A stretch of DNA of 64,000 nucleotides from an uncultured Bacilli bacterium (GCA_934140155.1 CAKPBC010000001.1:558001-622000); one strand, 5' to 3'; shown: positions 27,647-36,864, counted from the first letter of the stretch. Notes: generated by a model from the sequence alone, not told the origin. Made by a program: numbers and translations.

Positions 27647-28498
27647 ATGAATTATTTATTATTTAACCCTTTAGCAGATAATGGAAATGGTGAAAAAACT
27701 GCGCTGGAGGCAAAAGAAAAGTTAAAAGCCCGTTTTGGTGAGATGGAGAGTAGAAATGTTTTAGAAATTAATTCTAAACAATTTGCTGGTTCGCTTACTA
27801 AAAGAGACGTACTAGTTCTTGTCGGTGGAGACGGAACTATTAATCATATGGCTAATGAAGTTAGTGATTTACATGTACCATGTGATATCTATGTTTACAA
27901 AGCTGGCACAGGAAATGACTTTTTAAGAGATGTTAGTAATGAAATAGATAGTGATGGACTACTATTAATAAACAAATATATAAAACATCTACCAAAAGTA
28001 ACAATTAATGGAAAAACCACATTATTTATTAATGGTATTGGTTTTGGCATTGATGGTCAAGTATGTGAAGTGGCAGATAACATGAAAGCAAAAGGCGTTA
28101 AAAAAATTAGTTATCCAGGCATTTCAGTTAAATTGGCTTTGTTTAAATATAAATGTCCAAAAGCTACAGTTAAAGTTGATGGCAAAGAAATTAAATATAA
28201 ACGTGTTTGGTTAGCATCAGCAATGAATGGTAGATTTTATGGCGGCGGTATGATGGTTGCGCCTTCTCAAGATCGTTTAAGTAATAAACTATCAATGGTT
28301 TGTATGCATGGTGGCTCTAGAATTAAGGCTTTGATTGTCTTTGTAGGTATATTCAAAGGCGAGCATGTTAAACATAAAGAAATGGTTGATATCATTGAAG
28401 GTAAGAAAATAGAGGTTACATTTGATCATCCATGTGCTTTACAAATTGATGGAGAGACTGTTAGAAACGTAACTTCATATATTGCTGAAATTGAATAA
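27647..28498 (+). CDS. Diacylglycerol/lipid kinase family protein
   Basis: A 283-residue protein of the DagK/YegS/BmrU superfamily. The nucleotide-binding signature VLVGGDGTINHMANEV (about 46-61) is intact, and the AGTGNDF motif (about 84-90) follows. The second domain has the usual beta-sandwich segments (NGIGFGIDGQV, MNGRFYGGGMMVAP) and the LQIDGE motif near the end. It follows plsC by two bases. It probably phosphorylates diacylglycerol or a related lipid; exact substrate is inferred from context. Confidence 0.88.
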   Translation: MNYLLFNPLADNGNGEKTALEAKEKLKARFGEMESRNVLEINSKQFAGSLTKRDVLVLVGGDGTINHMANEVSDLHVPCDIYVYKAGTGNDFLRDVSNEIDSDGLLLINKYIKHLPKVTINGKTTLFINGIGFGIDGQVCEVADNMKAKGVKKISYPGISVKLALFKYKCPKATVKVDGKEIKYKRVWLASAMNGRFYGGGMMVAPSQDRLSNKLSMVCMHGGSRIKALIVFVGIFKGEHVKHKEMVDIIEGKKIEVTFDHPCALQIDGETVRNVTSYIAEIE

Positions 28499-28500
28499 TT

Positions 28501-28517
28501 GTATTTTGTCAAAATAC
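28501..28517. repeat. Perfect 8-bp dyad after the lipid-kinase gene
   Basis: GTATTTTG (28501-28508), one base, CAAAATAC (28510-28517). It has no T-run, so it is either a weak terminator or a protein-binding site. It lies two bases after the stop codon. Confidence 0.4.
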
Positions 28518-28573
28518 CAAAACATTAAAATTCGCCAATAAAAATTTTGAAAAATGACAAATTCACGAAAAAG

Positions 28574-28602
28574 TTGAAATTATTGAATTAATAAAATATA
28601 GT
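28574..28602 (+). promoter_or_regulatory. Promoter of a candidate small RNA
   Basis: TTGAAA (28574-28579), exactly 17 bp, TATAGT (28597-28602). The expected start (about 28608) falls at the first base pair of the downstream hairpin. Confidence 0.65.
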
Positions 28603-28607
28603 AGATG

Positions 28608-28720
28608 TGTTAAGAAGATTTTTTGGCGTGCGCCTTGCCCTCATAAATCATTACTAATAAACTTAATAGAGTTCCAACAACATTAGTAATTGCATGCCGA
28701 GAGTCTTCTTAACTTTTTTT
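28608..28720 (+). ncRNA. Candidate small structured RNA, about 113 nt, unidentified
   Basis: The ends pair perfectly: GTTAAGAAGA (28609-28618) with TCTTCTTAAC (28704-28713), followed by seven T's, which form the terminator. Inside are two more helices: GGCGTGC (28625-28631) with GCATGCC (28692-28698), one G:U pair, and ATTACTAA (28650-28657) with TTAGTAAT (28683-28690). The apical loop is about 25 nt. GGCG/CGCC (28625-28634) can form an alternative small hairpin. A good promoter sits immediately upstream. It does not match SRP RNA, 6S RNA or the NiCo or Mn riboswitch sequence signatures I know. A leader function for the CDF gene 75 bases downstream is possible. Confidence 0.6.
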
Positions 28721-28795
28721 ATTTAAAATCACTTGAAATGCAAAATAAATAGGCATAAAGTTAACATATAGTAATAGTTGATTGGAGATGATTTG

Positions 28796-29683
28796 ATGCA
28801 CATAAAAGAAATTTATGAAAAGCAACAAAAACTCTCTTTATTACAATTTATAATTGGAATACCAAAATTTGTTATGGCTTTGATTACAGCAATTGCCTCA
28901 ACTTCTGCAATTTGTTTTTTTGATACTATTGATTCATTAGGATACACTATTGATAGTGCATATATGTTTTTTACATCATCAAAACTAAAAAAAGATGTAA
29001 AAGATAAATACAATTATGGTATAGGCAAACTAGAAGCTATTTCTTCTATTTTTTGTGATGTTTTAGTAATTGGAGGATTAATGGGAATATTGATTTATTC
29101 TATTTACCGCATTGTTGTTCCAGTTACATCTATTAAGCATATTGCAACTATTGTAATTTTAAAATTAATTAGCATTGCATTTGATATATTTTTCGTAATT
29201 TCTCAAGCGCTATTAAAGAAGTCTAATAAAAGTAAAATTACGGAATGTGAGTTGTTTAAGGTGTTAGGCGCATTTGCGTTTGACACAATTTCTTTTCTCT
29301 CTTTATTTATAATTTACTATTTAAAAGACTATAAAGTTATGTCATATTTGCCATTTGTTTTAGCTTTACCAGTTATAAGTTATTTGTTTGTAGATTGTAT
29401 TAAACGTATTAAAGAATCAGTTCATGAATTAACTGATAAAACGATTTCTCAAGAAAAGCAAAATATAATCAAACAAATAATTGCTAATTATAAGTATGGA
29501 TATCAAGAAGTTATCTCTATTAATACTCGTCAAGTGAACAATCAAATTTACGTTGATTTAGTAATGGACTTTGATGGTAATATGGAATATAACAAAATTA
29601 AATCATTGTGTGAAATTATATCTTTAGACATTAATACTGAAATACCTAATGCTAAAGTAACAATAAGAATTACGGATAAATAA
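28796..29683 (+). CDS. Cation diffusion facilitator-like transporter
   Basis: A 295-residue membrane protein. The ATG at 28796 follows GGAG at a distance of 8; the earlier TTG is unlikely. Six predicted membrane helices span about 20-210, followed by a cytoplasmic domain (about 215-295) with the CDF dimerisation fold (IIANYKYGYQEV...TIRITDK). The YGIGKLEAISS segment is a CDF hallmark, but the metal-site Asp/His pairs seen in classical CDF proteins are only partly visible (D41 and D45-like positions), so the transported ion is uncertain. A small-RNA candidate ends about 75 bases upstream. Confidence 0.72.
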   Translation: MHIKEIYEKQQKLSLLQFIIGIPKFVMALITAIASTSAICFFDTIDSLGYTIDSAYMFFTSSKLKKDVKDKYNYGIGKLEAISSIFCDVLVIGGLMGILIYSIYRIVVPVTSIKHIATIVILKLISIAFDIFFVISQALLKKSNKSKITECELFKVLGAFAFDTISFLSLFIIYYLKDYKVMSYLPFVLALPVISYLFVDCIKRIKESVHELTDKTISQEKQNIIKQIIANYKYGYQEVISINTRQVNNQIYVDLVMDFDGNMEYNKIKSLCEIISLDINTEIPNAKVTIRITDK

Positions 29684-29748
29684 ATATAATATTTGTTTTA
29701 TGCATGTTTTATGCTAAAATTTTTATAATAACGAAGGAGCAATATAAT

Positions 29749-31095
29749 ATGAAAAAACTAAAGAAAATTTTAATATCCGCAATAATACTATTAATTGCTT
29801 CTTCTTGTGAAGTTCATTTTATTAGCAATTCCTCTAATAGTAATTCTATAGAAACTTCAACGTCTATATCTGGATCAGTTGTACCATCACCAATTAGTTC
29901 TTCAAATAATAATTCAAGCAGTGCTAGTTCCAATGGTAGTTTTATTGATACTAAACCAAGTAATTCAAGCTCATCAAGCACCAGTGTTATTAAAGACTTA
30001 AAAACGTTATCAATTACCAGCAATATTAATGTTGGCAAATATGATACCAACTGGGGCGATTTTTCTTTTGGCGGTTATGATTTTGAATATTATCGAGCGG
30101 GATATAATTATGGAGGTTTATTAAGTCTTCAAACATTTGAAAATCCGTTTGAGAATATTCAGTCATTAGAAGGAATGCTTTATAATGTTTCACCGATTTA
30201 TGGCATGTCTACAATAGAAATCACTTATAAAACTATATCCGCTAGTAAAAAGCCAGTTTTAAGATTTGGCGAAAATTATTTGTTACAAGATTTTATAGAA
30301 ATGGATATTCAAAATCAAAGTGAAAAAACTTGCACTTATAATGTTTATAATTGCAATTTCTTCAAAATTGAAACTAATCACGCTAATATGGAAATAAGCA
30401 AAATTATTATAAAGTACACAGGGATTAAGAATTATTACGACAATAGTTATTTATCTTCAGGATTAAATGTCAATCGCCTAAACCCTGTTACATGCAATCA
30501 AATATATGATGGATTAACAGTGCGTGTACCAATAAAAGTTAGTTATAATAATTCTACTTATACAGTTTTAGAAGAAAAAGAATATACATATTATTCATAT
30601 GATTATGTAGCTAGTAATACTAATTTAGCAAGTAAAGCGGCTTATACTGATCCGATGGATGTGGCAAATTATTTTAATACGTTTAGGACTTATCCTGCGA
30701 ATTACGTTAGCAAAGATGATTACAGCAAAGCTAGTCGTTTATTTAAAGATGATACTCGTTGTGTATTTGAATATGATCGTACAAACGGATATGCTACTAG
30801 TGTGCCATATGTAAGAAATGAATATACAGGAAGACCTATTTATTATGAATGTGATATAGCTTTAGATGATTCTTACAGTTCGAGCAATAGAGGTTCAGGG
30901 AGATTAGTAGTTTGGCTTGAAGGATTTGATAAAACATATGCATTAAATTATAATGATTCTCCTGTTTCTTTATACACTGATGATCATTATTCGACATTTT
31001 CTGAGTACTTAAATGATGGAACTTTTGGTAGATTTTTTAATGCTGAACAAAAGAGTACAGCATTTGTTTGGGGAAACGCTAATACAATTAAATAG
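29749..31095 (+). CDS. Lipoprotein with C-terminal barnase-like ribonuclease domain
   Basis: A 448-residue protein. The ATG at 29749 follows GAAGGAG; the signal peptide ends in the lipobox LLIASSC. A Ser/Asn/Thr-rich linker covers about 25-85, followed by a beta-rich domain (about 90-235). The C-terminal domain (about 290-448) resembles the guanyl-specific microbial ribonucleases (barnase/RNase N1 family). A PANYVSKDDY start, a GRPIYYECDI strand, GRLVVW and TDDHYSTF correspond to the barnase landmarks. The catalytic triad Glu-Arg-His is present as E367, R385 and H413, although the R-H spacing is longer than in barnase. It should be anchored outside the cell. No barstar-like inhibitor gene is visible nearby. 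Confidence 0.7.
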   Translation: MKKLKKILISAIILLIASSCEVHFISNSSNSNSIETSTSISGSVVPSPISSSNNNSSSASSNGSFIDTKPSNSSSSSTSVIKDLKTLSITSNINVGKYDTNWGDFSFGGYDFEYYRAGYNYGGLLSLQTFENPFENIQSLEGMLYNVSPIYGMSTIEITYKTISASKKPVLRFGENYLLQDFIEMDIQNQSEKTCTYNVYNCNFFKIETNHANMEISKIIIKYTGIKNYYDNSYLSSGLNVNRLNPVTCNQIYDGLTVRVPIKVSYNNSTYTVLEEKEYTYYSYDYVASNTNLASKAAYTDPMDVANYFNTFRTYPANYVSKDDYSKASRLFKDDTRCVFEYDRTNGYATSVPYVRNEYTGRPIYYECDIALDDSYSSSNRGSGRLVVWLEGFDKTYALNYNDSPVSLYTDDHYSTFSEYLNDGTFGRFFNAEQKSTAFVWGNANTIK

Positions 31096-31165
31096 ATGAA
31101 TTTTTTAAACTATTAAATTTATCTTACTTATGATAAAATTAGTTGAATAAGGAGAAAAATCATTT

Positions 31166-32638
31166 ATGAAAAATATCATTGAAAAACTTTTTCATGTTAA
31201 TGAAAAAGGATCAAGTATTAAAACAGAAATAATTGGTGGATTAATTACATTTATTGCAATGTGTTATATTTTGCCAGTTAATGCTGCTATTTTAGCAGAT
31301 ATGGAAATGAGCAAACTAGGCGTATTTGCTATGACTGCATTAGTTGGTGCTTTAGTAACATTTATTATGGGATTTGTTGCTAATTATCCAGTTGTTCTTA
31401 GTGCTGGTATGGGATTAAATGCATATTTGGCTTATACCATTTGTGGGAGTGCAGGATATTCATGGCAACAAGGAATGATTTTATTAACAATATCTGGATT
31501 ATTATTTCTAATATTATCTCTTACACCAGTAAGAAAGATTATTATTGAAGCAATACCACGAGATTTACAACTTATTATTTCTAGTGCTTTAGGAGCTTTC
31601 ATTTGTTTTGTAGGGTTAAGAAATTCCGGTGTTATTGTTGAAGGATCAACTTTAGTACAATTAGGTGATTTTTTAAATCCGTCAACTATAATTTCCATAG
31701 TTGCTATTATATTATGTTTTGGCTTAATGTTTTCAAAAAATAAAATTGTTTCTACTTTAGCTATCCCAATTAGTATCTTAGTTGCGGCAGTTGCGGGTAT
31801 AGTTACTTCAACTATCTTAATTAATAATGGATCTTTATCTGAAATTGATGGAGTATGGATGTTTAAATTAAATGAAAATATTTCTTATGCTAGCAAACTT
31901 CCAATTGCTCCTTGGCTTGATAATAATGTTAGTTGGGGTATGAGTGGCGCAAAAGATGTTTTATTTTTTGGCTTATTAAATGATGGATATAGCACAAAAG
32001 ATTTTGGAAATGACTTATTAAAAGTAATTTCTACACCTACATCATATATTGCAATTTTTTCATTAATATTTGTTAACTTATTTGATACAACAGCTACACT
32101 ACTTGCTGTAGGAAGAAATACTGGTATTATTGATGAACAAGGAAAAATGCAAAATTATCAAAAAGCCGTTTTGGCGGATGCGGTAGGCGCTACAATATGT
32201 GGACCATTAGGAACATCAACTGTTACATCTTTTGCTGAAAGTAATGTTGGTGCAGAAATGGGAGCTAAAACTGGTTTAGCAGCAATAACTGCAGGATTAA
32301 TGTTCTTATTATCAGCATTTATTTATCCGGTATTTTCAATATTTACAGCTGGTTCAGTTACCGCTCCGGCACTAGTGTGTGTGGGTGCAATGATTTTTGT
32401 TGGTAATTTTAAAGATATTAATTTTAATGATCGTATTATTGCATTTACAGGATTTATTACTGTTATATTCTCATTATTAACATATTCAATTGCTTCAGGT
32501 ATTGGTATTGGATTAATTACTTATTGTGTAATGATGCTTGTAGCAAGACGTAGAAAAGAAGTATCTCTTCCAATATATATTATTGCAATCTTATTTGTAA
32601 TTTCCTTTGCTTTATCAGCAATAATGACTATTTTATAA
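31166..32638 (+). CDS. NCS2-family purine permease
   Basis: A 490-residue membrane transporter with about 12-14 predicted helices. The N-terminus (FHVNEKGSSIKTEIIGGLITFIAMCYILPVNAAIL) and the GMGLNAYLAYT and NLFDTTATLLAVGR motifs place it in the AzgA/PbuG group, proton-coupled importers of guanine, hypoxanthine or adenine. The Asp in LFDTT and the GLGTSTVTSF-like segment (GPLGTSTVTSFAESNVGA) are typical of that group. AAGGAGA precedes the start. The exact base imported is not decidable here. It overlaps closely with the VTT gene. Confidence 0.9.
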   Translation: MKNIIEKLFHVNEKGSSIKTEIIGGLITFIAMCYILPVNAAILADMEMSKLGVFAMTALVGALVTFIMGFVANYPVVLSAGMGLNAYLAYTICGSAGYSWQQGMILLTISGLLFLILSLTPVRKIIIEAIPRDLQLIISSALGAFICFVGLRNSGVIVEGSTLVQLGDFLNPSTIISIVAIILCFGLMFSKNKIVSTLAIPISILVAAVAGIVTSTILINNGSLSEIDGVWMFKLNENISYASKLPIAPWLDNNVSWGMSGAKDVLFFGLLNDGYSTKDFGNDLLKVISTPTSYIAIFSLIFVNLFDTTATLLAVGRNTGIIDEQGKMQNYQKAVLADAVGATICGPLGTSTVTSFAESNVGAEMGAKTGLAAITAGLMFLLSAFIYPVFSIFTAGSVTAPALVCVGAMIFVGNFKDINFNDRIIAFTGFITVIFSLLTYSIASGIGIGLITYCVMMLVARRRKEVSLPIYIIAILFVISFALSAIMTIL

Positions 32639-32639
32639 T

Positions 32640-33518
32640 ATGAATAAATATACAAAAATATTATTGTATTGCTTAGAAATTTTAATGCTGATATTTATTT
32701 TTATTGGAAATAAATTATGGATGAATGGCTGGTCGAATATTTTAAGAATAATTATTTATATAGTAACTATTCTTTTAGCAATATTAGCAACAATTTTATT
32801 GGTACTAAAGAAAGAAGAATTATTTAAATTAATATTTACTGGCACAATTATATTTTTCATTTTGCTTTATGCTTTAGTAATAGTGAATAGAGTGTTTAAT
32901 TTAGATGGAATAAGTAGTGATGAAGAAAAAATAGAACATATCATAGAACTTATTCAAAAGACAGGGTCATATGGTAAAATTGTATTTGTTTTATTACAAA
33001 TATTACAAGTTGTAGTACTTCCTTTACCGGCTTTATTATGTTATGTATCAGGTGTTATGATTTATGGACCTTTAGAAGCATTTATTTTGTCTTCCATAGG
33101 TGTATTTATTGGATCAATGATTTGCTATGTTATTGGCCGATTTTGTGGCAGAAAAGTGGTGCATTGGTTAGTTGGAGATAAAATGGATAAGTATTTAAAT
33201 ATTTTATCTACAAGAGGGAAAGGCCCTTTTGTAATCATGCAATTATTACCATTTTTTCCTGATGATGTATTATGTATTTTAGCTGGTGTTACTAATATGA
33301 ACTTTTGGTTTTATTTAATTGTAATGCTGGTTATTAGACCTCTTGTAATAGCGGTTTATTGCTTTTTTGGAAGTGGTGCGATTATTCCATTTTCTGGATG
33401 GGGAATACCAGTTTGGATATTAATATTTGTGGTATTCATTATTCTAGGAATATTGACTTATAAATATCAAGATAAAATTGATGAATGGTTTTTAAAACAT
33501 AAAACAATTAAAAAATGA
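32640..33518 (+). CDS. TVP38/TMEM64 family (VTT domain) membrane protein
   Basis: A 292-residue membrane protein. Helices at the N-terminus (about 8-95) precede the VTT/SNARE-associated domain (about 120-265), with conserved PLPALLCYVSGVMIYGPLEA, GSMICYVIGRFCGR and LPFFPDDVLCILAGVT segments. Such proteins are linked to membrane lipid homeostasis and, in some cases, to undecaprenyl or phospholipid scrambling. It starts one base after the purine permease stop without a ribosome-binding site, so translation is coupled. The combination with the permease has no obvious functional reason. Confidence 0.85.
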   Translation: MNKYTKILLYCLEILMLIFIFIGNKLWMNGWSNILRIIIYIVTILLAILATILLVLKKEELFKLIFTGTIIFFILLYALVIVNRVFNLDGISSDEEKIEHIIELIQKTGSYGKIVFVLLQILQVVVLPLPALLCYVSGVMIYGPLEAFILSSIGVFIGSMICYVIGRFCGRKVVHWLVGDKMDKYLNILSTRGKGPFVIMQLLPFFPDDVLCILAGVTNMNFWFYLIVMLVIRPLVIAVYCFFGSGAIIPFSGWGIPVWILIFVVFIILGILTYKYQDKIDEWFLKHKTIKK

Positions 33519-33540
33519 TAGCAAATCCGCTATCATTTTT
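33511..33540. terminator. Bidirectional terminator between convergent genes
   Basis: AAAAATGATAGC (33511-33522) pairs with GCTATCATTTTT (33529-33540). The symmetric A/T tails serve both the VTT gene (+) and pepT (-). Confidence 0.9.
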
Positions 33541-33546
33541 GTTAGA

Positions 33547-34755
33547 TTATTTAACTAATTCTAATAATATCTTTACCATTTTTTCCATTTGAGTTAAAGA
33601 TACATATTCGAACTTTCCGTGATAATTATATCCACCAGTTCCTAAATTTGGTGTAGGAAGTCCTTTAACAGTTAATGTTGCTCCATCTGTTCCACCACGA
33701 ATAGGAGAGAATTTAAATGGAATATTTAATTTATTGTAAGTTTCAACAACACGGTTAAGCGAACGGGGATCTTTTTCAATATATGGACGCATATTTTGAT
33801 AACTATCAGTTATAGATAGAGTAACAATTTCATATTCGTATTTATGATTTAAGATATCTCTAGCAATTTCAAAGTCTTTCTTTTGCTTTTCAAATAATTC
33901 TTTTGAGTGATTACGAATTATGTATTGCATTGAAGTGTGTTCGCAATCCCCTTTTATATTATGCAAATGATTAAATCCTTGATAACCTTCTGTTTTACTT
34001 GGAATCATATCGCTTGGTAACAAATCATTAAATTCTTCCGCGACTAAGATAGAATTAATCATCTTTCCTTTAGCGGAACCAGGATGAATGCTTTTACCAT
34101 AAATTTCGACATCAGCAGAAGCAGCATTGAAATTTTCATATTCAATCAAATCAATCTCGCCACCATCAATTGTATAAGCATAGTCAGCATCAAATTCAGT
34201 TATATCGAAATTATCTGTGCCACGACCGATTTCTTCATCTGGAGTGAAAGCAATACTGATTTGTCCATGTTTTATATTAGGGTGTTTAACTAATTCCTCC
34301 ACTAAAGACATGATAATTGCAATACCTGCTTTATCATCAGCGCCCAATAGAGAAGTACCATCAGTAACAATTAAAGTTTCACCAATATTTTTTAAAAGAG
34401 TAGGAAATGTTTTGGTGTCTAAAATGATGTTTAAATCTTTGTTTAAAACAATATCACTACCATCATAGTTTGTAATTGTTCTTGGCTTTACGTTAGCGCC
34501 ATTAAAATCTGGAGATGTATCCATATGACTTATGAATCCAATTTTATCTTTTGCTTCTTCACAATTTGTTTCGATTTTAGCATATACAATGCCATATTTA
34601 TTCAAATAAGCATTAGTAATACCTAAGCTTTGTAAATCATTAACAAGCTTACGAGCAAGATTTAATTGCTTACTTGTTGATGGGTAAGTAGAAGATGATT
34701 CATCACTTTGTGTATCAATATCCACATAACTTAGGAAACGTTCTTTAATATTCAT
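33547..34755 (-). CDS. pepT: Peptidase T (tripeptide aminopeptidase)
   Basis: A 402-residue M20-family zinc peptidase releasing the N-terminal residue of tripeptides. The start used is the ATG at 34755, preceded on the minus strand by AAGGGA; the upstream in-frame Met has no such site. Metal ligands are visible: GFISHMDTSPD (His and Asp), LLGADDKAG, FTPDEEIGRGTDNFD (Glu pair) and IRGGTDGA; the catalytic lid domain lies between about 210 and 330. This is the only clear minus-strand gene in the window, and it faces the permease/VTT operon across a shared terminator. Confidence 0.95.
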   Translation of the reverse strand: MNIKERFLSYVDIDTQSDESSSTYPSTSKQLNLARKLVNDLQSLGITNAYLNKYGIVYAKIETNCEEAKDKIGFISHMDTSPDFNGANVKPRTITNYDGSDIVLNKDLNIILDTKTFPTLLKNIGETLIVTDGTSLLGADDKAGIAIIMSLVEELVKHPNIKHGQISIAFTPDEEIGRGTDNFDITEFDADYAYTIDGGEIDLIEYENFNAASADVEIYGKSIHPGSAKGKMINSILVAEEFNDLLPSDMIPSKTEGYQGFNHLHNIKGDCEHTSMQYIIRNHSKELFEKQKKDFEIARDILNHKYEYEIVTLSITDSYQNMRPYIEKDPRSLNRVVETYNKLNIPFKFSPIRGGTDGATLTVKGLPTPNLGTGGYNYHGKFEYVSLTQMEKMVKILLELVK

Positions 34756-34862
34756 AATATCAATCCCTTCAAATACAACAAATATCATACACTAATTTTT
34801 TAATAAGTCCATAAATCTGATAAAATATGTTTGCAAAAAAATGTAATTAAATAAATTTAATC

Positions 34863-34891
34863 TTGAATTTATATATATTATTTGTTAGAAT
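34863..34891 (+). promoter_or_regulatory. rplS promoter
   Basis: TTGAAT (34863-34868), 17 bp, TAGAAT (34886-34891). Transcription would begin near 34898, giving a leader of about 86 bases. Confidence 0.65.
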
Positions 34892-34897
34892 AACAAA

Positions 34898-34983
34898 GCG
34901 TTTGAAAAAAGCGCCGCAGATGTTCCGCTGGAGATCACTTACTCGAATGAACATTGAAGATAACGAAAAGGAGCGTGTTTATT
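34898..34983 (+). promoter_or_regulatory. Structured 5' leader of rplS (L19 leader-like)
   Basis: The leader before rplS folds on inspection: ATGTTC (34920-34925) pairs with GAACAT (34949-34954), and GC-rich GCGCCGC lies just before it. Ribosomal protein L19 leaders that bind the protein are known in Bacillota, so autoregulation is plausible; this is not verified by a covariance model. Confidence 0.4.
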
Positions 34984-35331
34984 GTGAACAATAATTTAGT
35001 AAAAGAAATCGAAAAATCACAATTAAAAACTGATATCCCATCATTCTCTTCTGGTGATACAGTTAATGTTTATGTCCGTATTATTGAAAACGGAAAAGAG
35101 AGATTACAATTATTCCAAGGCGTTGTCATGGCTCGTGTTGGCGGTGGCGTTGGCGAAACATTTATCGTAAGAAAAATTAGTAATGGCATCGGTGTTGAAA
35201 GAACATTCCCATTACACTCACCTTCAATTAGTAAAATCGAAGTTGTTAAAAAAGGTAAAGTTCGTCGTAACAAAATCTTCTACTTACGTGAACGTTCAGG
35301 AAAAGCAGCTCGTATTAAGACTGTTCTTTAA
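34984..35331 (+). CDS. rplS: 50S ribosomal protein L19
   Basis: A 115-residue L19 protein of the large ribosomal subunit. I use the GTG at 34984 because AAAGGAG (34967-34973) is correctly spaced and the product then begins at the usual L19 N-terminus (NNLVKEIEKSQL). Conserved segments are GDTVNVYVRI, RLQLFQGVVMAR and the C-terminal KGKVRRNKIFYLRERSGKAARIK. The gene opens the rplS-lepB-...-ylqF-rnhB cluster as in B. subtilis. It is followed by a terminator at 35373. Confidence 0.96.
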   Translation: MNNNLVKEIEKSQLKTDIPSFSSGDTVNVYVRIIENGKERLQLFQGVVMARVGGGVGETFIVRKISNGIGVERTFPLHSPSISKIEVVKKGKVRRNKIFYLRERSGKAARIKTVL

Positions 35332-35372
35332 TTTTTAGAAATTAATTTAAAAAATAATTTAATAAGTGACTT

Positions 35373-35402
35373 AAAGGTTTCTCTTTATTGAGAGCCTTTT
35401 TT
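35373..35402 (+). terminator. rplS terminator
   Basis: AAAGGTTTCTC (35373-35383) pairs with GAGAGCCTTT (35390-35399), with one bulge, followed by T's. Confidence 0.8.
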
Positions 35403-35467
35403 GTTGTTATAAAAATTGCATTTAATTATAACTTAATTTATAATTAAAAAAGCAAGGAGTTAACGCT

Positions 35468-36061
35468 ATGGAAAAGAAAACAAAGAAAGCAAAAATAATT
35501 GATACTTTATTTATTATAGCTGTTGTAATGTGCTTTTGTGTGACCTCTCTTTTGCTATATCGTAATATTTGTTACGACAAAGTAATTGTCTCTGGTAGTT
35601 CAATGGAACCAACTCTTCTTAATGGAGATTATGGACTAATGAAGACTACAAGTGGAGCTAAAAAAAGCATAAAACGTTTTGATATTGTTATTTTCAAAGT
35701 TGATGAAACAAATACATCAGAAGGTCATGATATTATTAAAAGGATAATTGGAATGCCAGGAGAAACAATTCGCATTGCTACCGATGGAGAAATATTTATA
35801 AATGATGAAATATTAGAACAATCATTTATTAGTGATAGCGCAAAAAAAGCAACATATAGAAGTGGTTCAGTAGCAGCAAATAAAGACTATGAAATCCCAA
35901 ATAATGCATATTTTGCTTTGGGTGATAATCGTGTCGCATCTTCTGATTCAAGAAGTCGTGGCGCTATATCAAAAGATAACATTGATGGTGTATTAAAAAT
36001 TATTTATAAGCATTGTGATAATGATAAAGTTTGTAAAAGCATTTCGACAAGATGGTATTAA
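35468..36061 (+). CDS. lepB: Signal peptidase I
   Basis: A 197-residue membrane protein with a single N-terminal helix (about 11-31) and an extracellular S26 peptidase domain. The catalytic Ser is in VSGSSMEPTL (about 45), and the general-base Lys is in DIIKRIIGMPGE (about 94). The GDNRVASSDSRSRG box (about 158-171) is the family signature. It cleaves signal peptides from exported proteins, of which this window encodes several. It lies between rplS and ylqF, a common position in Bacillota. Confidence 0.95.
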   Translation: MEKKTKKAKIIDTLFIIAVVMCFCVTSLLLYRNICYDKVIVSGSSMEPTLLNGDYGLMKTTSGAKKSIKRFDIVIFKVDETNTSEGHDIIKRIIGMPGETIRIATDGEIFINDEILEQSFISDSAKKATYRSGSVAANKDYEIPNNAYFALGDNRVASSDSRSRGAISKDNIDGVLKIIYKHCDNDKVCKSISTRWY

Positions 36062-36132
36062 GCACTAAAAAGAAAGGACAAATGATAAAATCTTTATTTT
36101 AAGTAATGATTTTATATTTTGGAGATTAAACA

Positions 36133-36864
36133 ATGATAAAAGTAAAAATGACAAAAAACTTTGCGGGATTTGAAATTATTGGATCATATGATGACTTTAT
36201 TGACCTTTATGATAATATTATGCTTGCTATAGGACCTGAGTGTGAAAATGAAAATATAGAGGATGCGCGCTTACATGTGTTGTCTTTTCTATATGATTTA
36301 AGGCATGCTTATAAGGGTCATAGAAACATAATAGTGGCGGATACTTCATTAGAAAAGGAAACAAAAAAAATTAGACAAATAAAAGAAAAAGTTGATTATG
36401 AAGTATTATATAGTTTTTACTATTTGGTTCCAGATGCTTTAATGGATATTCTTATCATTAAATATTTCGTATCTATAAATAGAGAAGGAATTATTGATGA
36501 ATTTGATCAATGTCGTAACACAATTCGCTTGTTTCAAAGTAAACTAATTGATGCTTTAAATACAATGCTTATTAAAGAGCAAATGATAAAAGTTGAACAA
36601 GAGTTATATGATTCAATGATTTTAATAGAGGACTTTATTCTTCAATGGATTGATTTGCTTGATAAGGAATATATTTATGCTACTAAAACAAAAAGAAAAA
36701 ATATGTTTATGGATGTTTTAGATAAAGTATGTAATTATTTTAATTATCCAGAATTTGCTAATTTTAAATCTGAAATAGAATCTCTTGCAAGAGAGCATAA
36801 TATACCTGTTAATGAAGTGAGAGGTCCGTTTAACGATTATGATCTTGATGATATTAAATGGTAA
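36133..36864 (+). CDS. Uncharacterised protein, DUF6904-like
   Basis: A 243-residue, mostly helical soluble protein. The first 110 residues (KNFAGFEIIGSYDDFIDLYD, then ARLHVLSFLYDLRHAYKGHR) resemble DUF6904, a small Bacillus/phage-associated family of unknown function. The following region (about 110-243) is more variable and helical, with charged heptad-like stretches. It is inserted between lepB and ylqF. It has no signal peptide or membrane helix. Family assignment rests on memory of the consensus and should be treated as tentative. Confidence 0.5.
   Translation: MIKVKMTKNFAGFEIIGSYDDFIDLYDNIMLAIGPECENENIEDARLHVLSFLYDLRHAYKGHRNIIVADTSLEKETKKIRQIKEKVDYEVLYSFYYLVPDALMDILIIKYFVSINREGIIDEFDQCRNTIRLFQSKLIDALNTMLIKEQMIKVEQELYDSMILIEDFILQWIDLLDKEYIYATKTKRKNMFMDVLDKVCNYFNYPEFANFKSEIESLAREHNIPVNEVRGPFNDYDLDDIKW

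Noticed and set aside
28608..28720. SRP RNA (4.5S) or NiCo/Mn riboswitch identity for the small RNA
   Set aside because: The conserved GGUCAGG...GGAA...GCAGCC apical motif and the riboswitch core sequences known to me are absent.
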